From the NCBI RefSeq assembly GCF_004216565.1, contig NZ_SGWV01000014.1, forward strand, positions 1 to 64,000: a stretch of DNA of 64,000 nt, read 5' to 3'. Source of the stretch: Sphaerotilus mobilis. Lineage in GTDB: Bacteria > Pseudomonadota > Gammaproteobacteria > Burkholderiales > Burkholderiaceae_C. How positions within the stretch are numbered: the stretch's first letter is position 1; every line of letters begins with the position of its first letter. Below are positions 62,937 to 64,000 of this stretch, piece by piece. Position numbers and translations under genes: made by a program. The notes under the pieces are model-generated. The model saw only the letters and a list, made by a program, of their open reading frames with translations, was not told the DNA's origin and searched no databases.

Positions 62937-63815
62937 ATGTCCAACCGCATCCGTCTTGCCGCCCGCGGCGCCACCGTCGTGTCCCTGATCGCCGCCGCAG
63001 CCCTGCTCGCGGCCTGCGGAGGCGGTGACAAGAAGGGCGCCACGCAGGTGGCGGCCAAGGTCAACAAGGAAGAGATTTCGGTCCACCAGATCAACTTCGT
63101 GCTGCAGCGCCAGCCCGGCCTGAGCGCCGAGCAGGCGCAAGGCGCCGGCAAGCGCGTGCTGGAAGGCCTGATCGACCAGGAACTGGCGATCCAGGAAGCG
63201 GGCGAACAAAAGCTCGACCGCGATCCGAACGTCGTCATGGCCATCGAGGCCGCCAAGCGCGAGATCGTTGCCCGCGCCTATGCCGACAAGCTCGCCGGCA
63301 CCGTCTCCAAGCCCAGCGACGAGGACATCGGCGCTTACTACAAGAGCAAGCCGGCGCTGTTCGAGCAGCGCCGCGTCTACACGATGCAGGAATTCAGCAT
63401 CGAGGCGCCGGGTGACGCTGCCAAGCTGGTCGAGCCGATCGCCAAGGCGGCCCGCAACGCCGACGAGCTGAGCAACCAGCTCAAGGCCGCCGGCATCAAG
63501 TTCGCGATCCGCAGCATCAGCCAGCCGGCCGAGAACCTGCCGCTGAACCTGGTCGACCAGATCGGCGCGATGAGCGAAGGACAGCACCTGACCCTGCCGT
63601 CGCCGGCTGGCGTCAGCGTGATGTTCCTGACCTCGGCCAAGCCGCAGCCGGTCTCGCTGCAGCAGGCCAAGCCCGCCATCGAGCAGTTCCTGCTCAACGA
63701 GCGCAAGCGCAAGCTGCTGACCGACGAGATGAAGCGCCTGCGCGAGAAGTCCAAGATCAGCTACGAAGGCCAGTTCGCCGCAGCCTCGACGCCTGCCGCC
63801 TCTGCCGCGCAATGA
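62937..63815 (+). CDS. epsD: EpsD-family peptidyl-prolyl cis-trans isomerase lipoprotein
   Basis: A 292-residue SurA-like lipoprotein. The signal peptide ends LLAACGGGD, giving Cys as the lipidated residue. Conserved EpsD stretches are AAKVNKEEISVHQINFVLQRQ, LEGLIDQELAIQEA and FEQRRVYTMQEFSI, followed by a C-terminal helical lobe. EpsD proteins are encoded at the head of methanolan/EPS clusters. ATG at 62937 is used; upstream ATGs at 62874 and 62910 would give less hydrophobic starts. Confidence 0.9.
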   Translation: MSNRIRLAARGATVVSLIAAAALLAACGGGDKKGATQVAAKVNKEEISVHQINFVLQRQPGLSAEQAQGAGKRVLEGLIDQELAIQEAGEQKLDRDPNVVMAIEAAKREIVARAYADKLAGTVSKPSDEDIGAYYKSKPALFEQRRVYTMQEFSIEAPGDAAKLVEPIAKAARNADELSNQLKAAGIKFAIRSISQPAENLPLNLVDQIGAMSEGQHLTLPSPAGVSVMFLTSAKPQPVSLQQAKPAIEQFLLNERKRKLLTDEMKRLREKSKISYEGQFAAASTPAASAAQ

Positions 63816-63835
63816 TCCTGAGCGCTCGCCTGAGC

Positions 63836-63856
63836 GGGACCGGCCGCGCCGGTCCC
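63836..63856 (+). terminator. GC-rich hairpin after epsD, without T-run
   Basis: Stem GGGACCGG (63836-63843) pairs with CCGGTCCC (63849-63856). There is no following T-run, so it may be a partial terminator or processing site in the 79-bp gap before the next gene. Confidence 0.35.
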
Positions 63857-63894
63857 CATCACCGATCCACCGTCACCGAAGCCGCCCACCCCGC

Positions 63895-64000
63895 ATGATC
63901 GACACCACCACCGCCGCACGCCTCCCGATCGACCTGGCCCATGCGCCATCCCTGCACGGACGGCGAACGGCGCGGCAGGGGCTGGTCCTGCTGGCGCTGC
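63895..64000 (+). CDS. 5' end of a second exopolysaccharide-cluster gene (partial)
   Basis: An ATG at 63895 opens a frame that continues to the window edge, coding MIDTTTAARLPIDLAHAPS, then HGRRTARQGLVLLAL. A short basic stretch precedes a hydrophobic run, as in inner-membrane proteins. Being the next gene after epsD on the same strand, it is likely another EPS-biosynthesis or export protein, but too little is visible to name it. Confidence 0.45.
   Translation, partial: MIDTTTAARLPIDLAHAPSLHGRRTARQGLVLLAL

Overview
The window is high-GC, gene-dense DNA from a betaproteobacterium, most likely a Burkholderiales member of the Leptothrix/Sphaerotilus/Rubrivivax type. This is inferred from the cys cluster order, the complete cbb3 oxidase locus with its FNR regulator, the DUF934 and DUF1840 families and an EpsD-type exopolysaccharide gene. 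No insertion sequence, prophage or CRISPR array was seen. Almost all coding strands have long antisense open frames, which were treated as composition artefacts.

Layout. 0-3.2 kb: end of an aromatic-ring dioxygenase locus (beta subunit, Rieske ferredoxin, APC permease, SDR dehydrogenase). 3.3 kb: tRNA-Asn. 3.5-8.1 kb: minus-strand run of ferredoxin, ferredoxin-NADP reductase, periplasmic solute-binding protein and PAS histidine kinase. 8.2-15.3 kb: assimilatory sulfate reduction (tauE-like exporter, cysI, DUF934, cysH, cysD, cysN, cobA). 15.4-17.1 kb: patatin-like lipoprotein and DUF192 protein. 17.2-28.6 kb: cbb3 oxidase and its maturation genes (ccoI, ccoS, ccoN, ccoO, ccoQ, ccoP, ccoG, a fixH-like gene, a small His/Asp-repeat membrane protein), fnr, hemN and a DsbD_2/TauE-like membrane protein. 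FNR-type boxes precede ccoI and ccoN, and a weaker one lies between fnr and hemN. 28.8-30.0 kb: icd with a terminator.

30.3-36.4 kb: SUI1-family factor, a chemotaxis receptor, and a two-gene photoactive yellow protein (PYP) operon made of pyp and a coumarate:CoA-ligase-like protein with an ACP-like N-terminus. The receptor gene converges on and overlaps the ligase gene. DUF3616 and DUF1428 genes follow. 36.4-45.5 kb: an 8.7-kb cyclic beta-1,2-glucan synthase gene behind two tiny genes. 45.6-50.6 kb: three Crp/Fnr paralogues interleaved with a diguanylate cyclase, DUF1840, three ElaB/YqjD-YqjE-like membrane genes and a thioesterase. A recurring palindrome, GTGCG-N4-CGCAC, sits in the gaps of this region and is a candidate shared operator.

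51-64 kb: metallophosphoesterase/lipid-kinase pair, HPF-like protein, VOC protein, a fourth Crp/Fnr regulator, a YhaO/YhaN (SbcDC-like) pair, a second diguanylate cyclase, a photolyase-like protein with apparently swapped domains, a YdjM-like membrane hydrolase, and the start of an exopolysaccharide cluster (epsD).

The most interesting items are the PYP/ligase/receptor neighbourhood, the three Crp/Fnr paralogues with their shared palindrome, and the FNR circuit around the cbb3 genes, where the ccoN promoter lies inside an extended ccoS frame.
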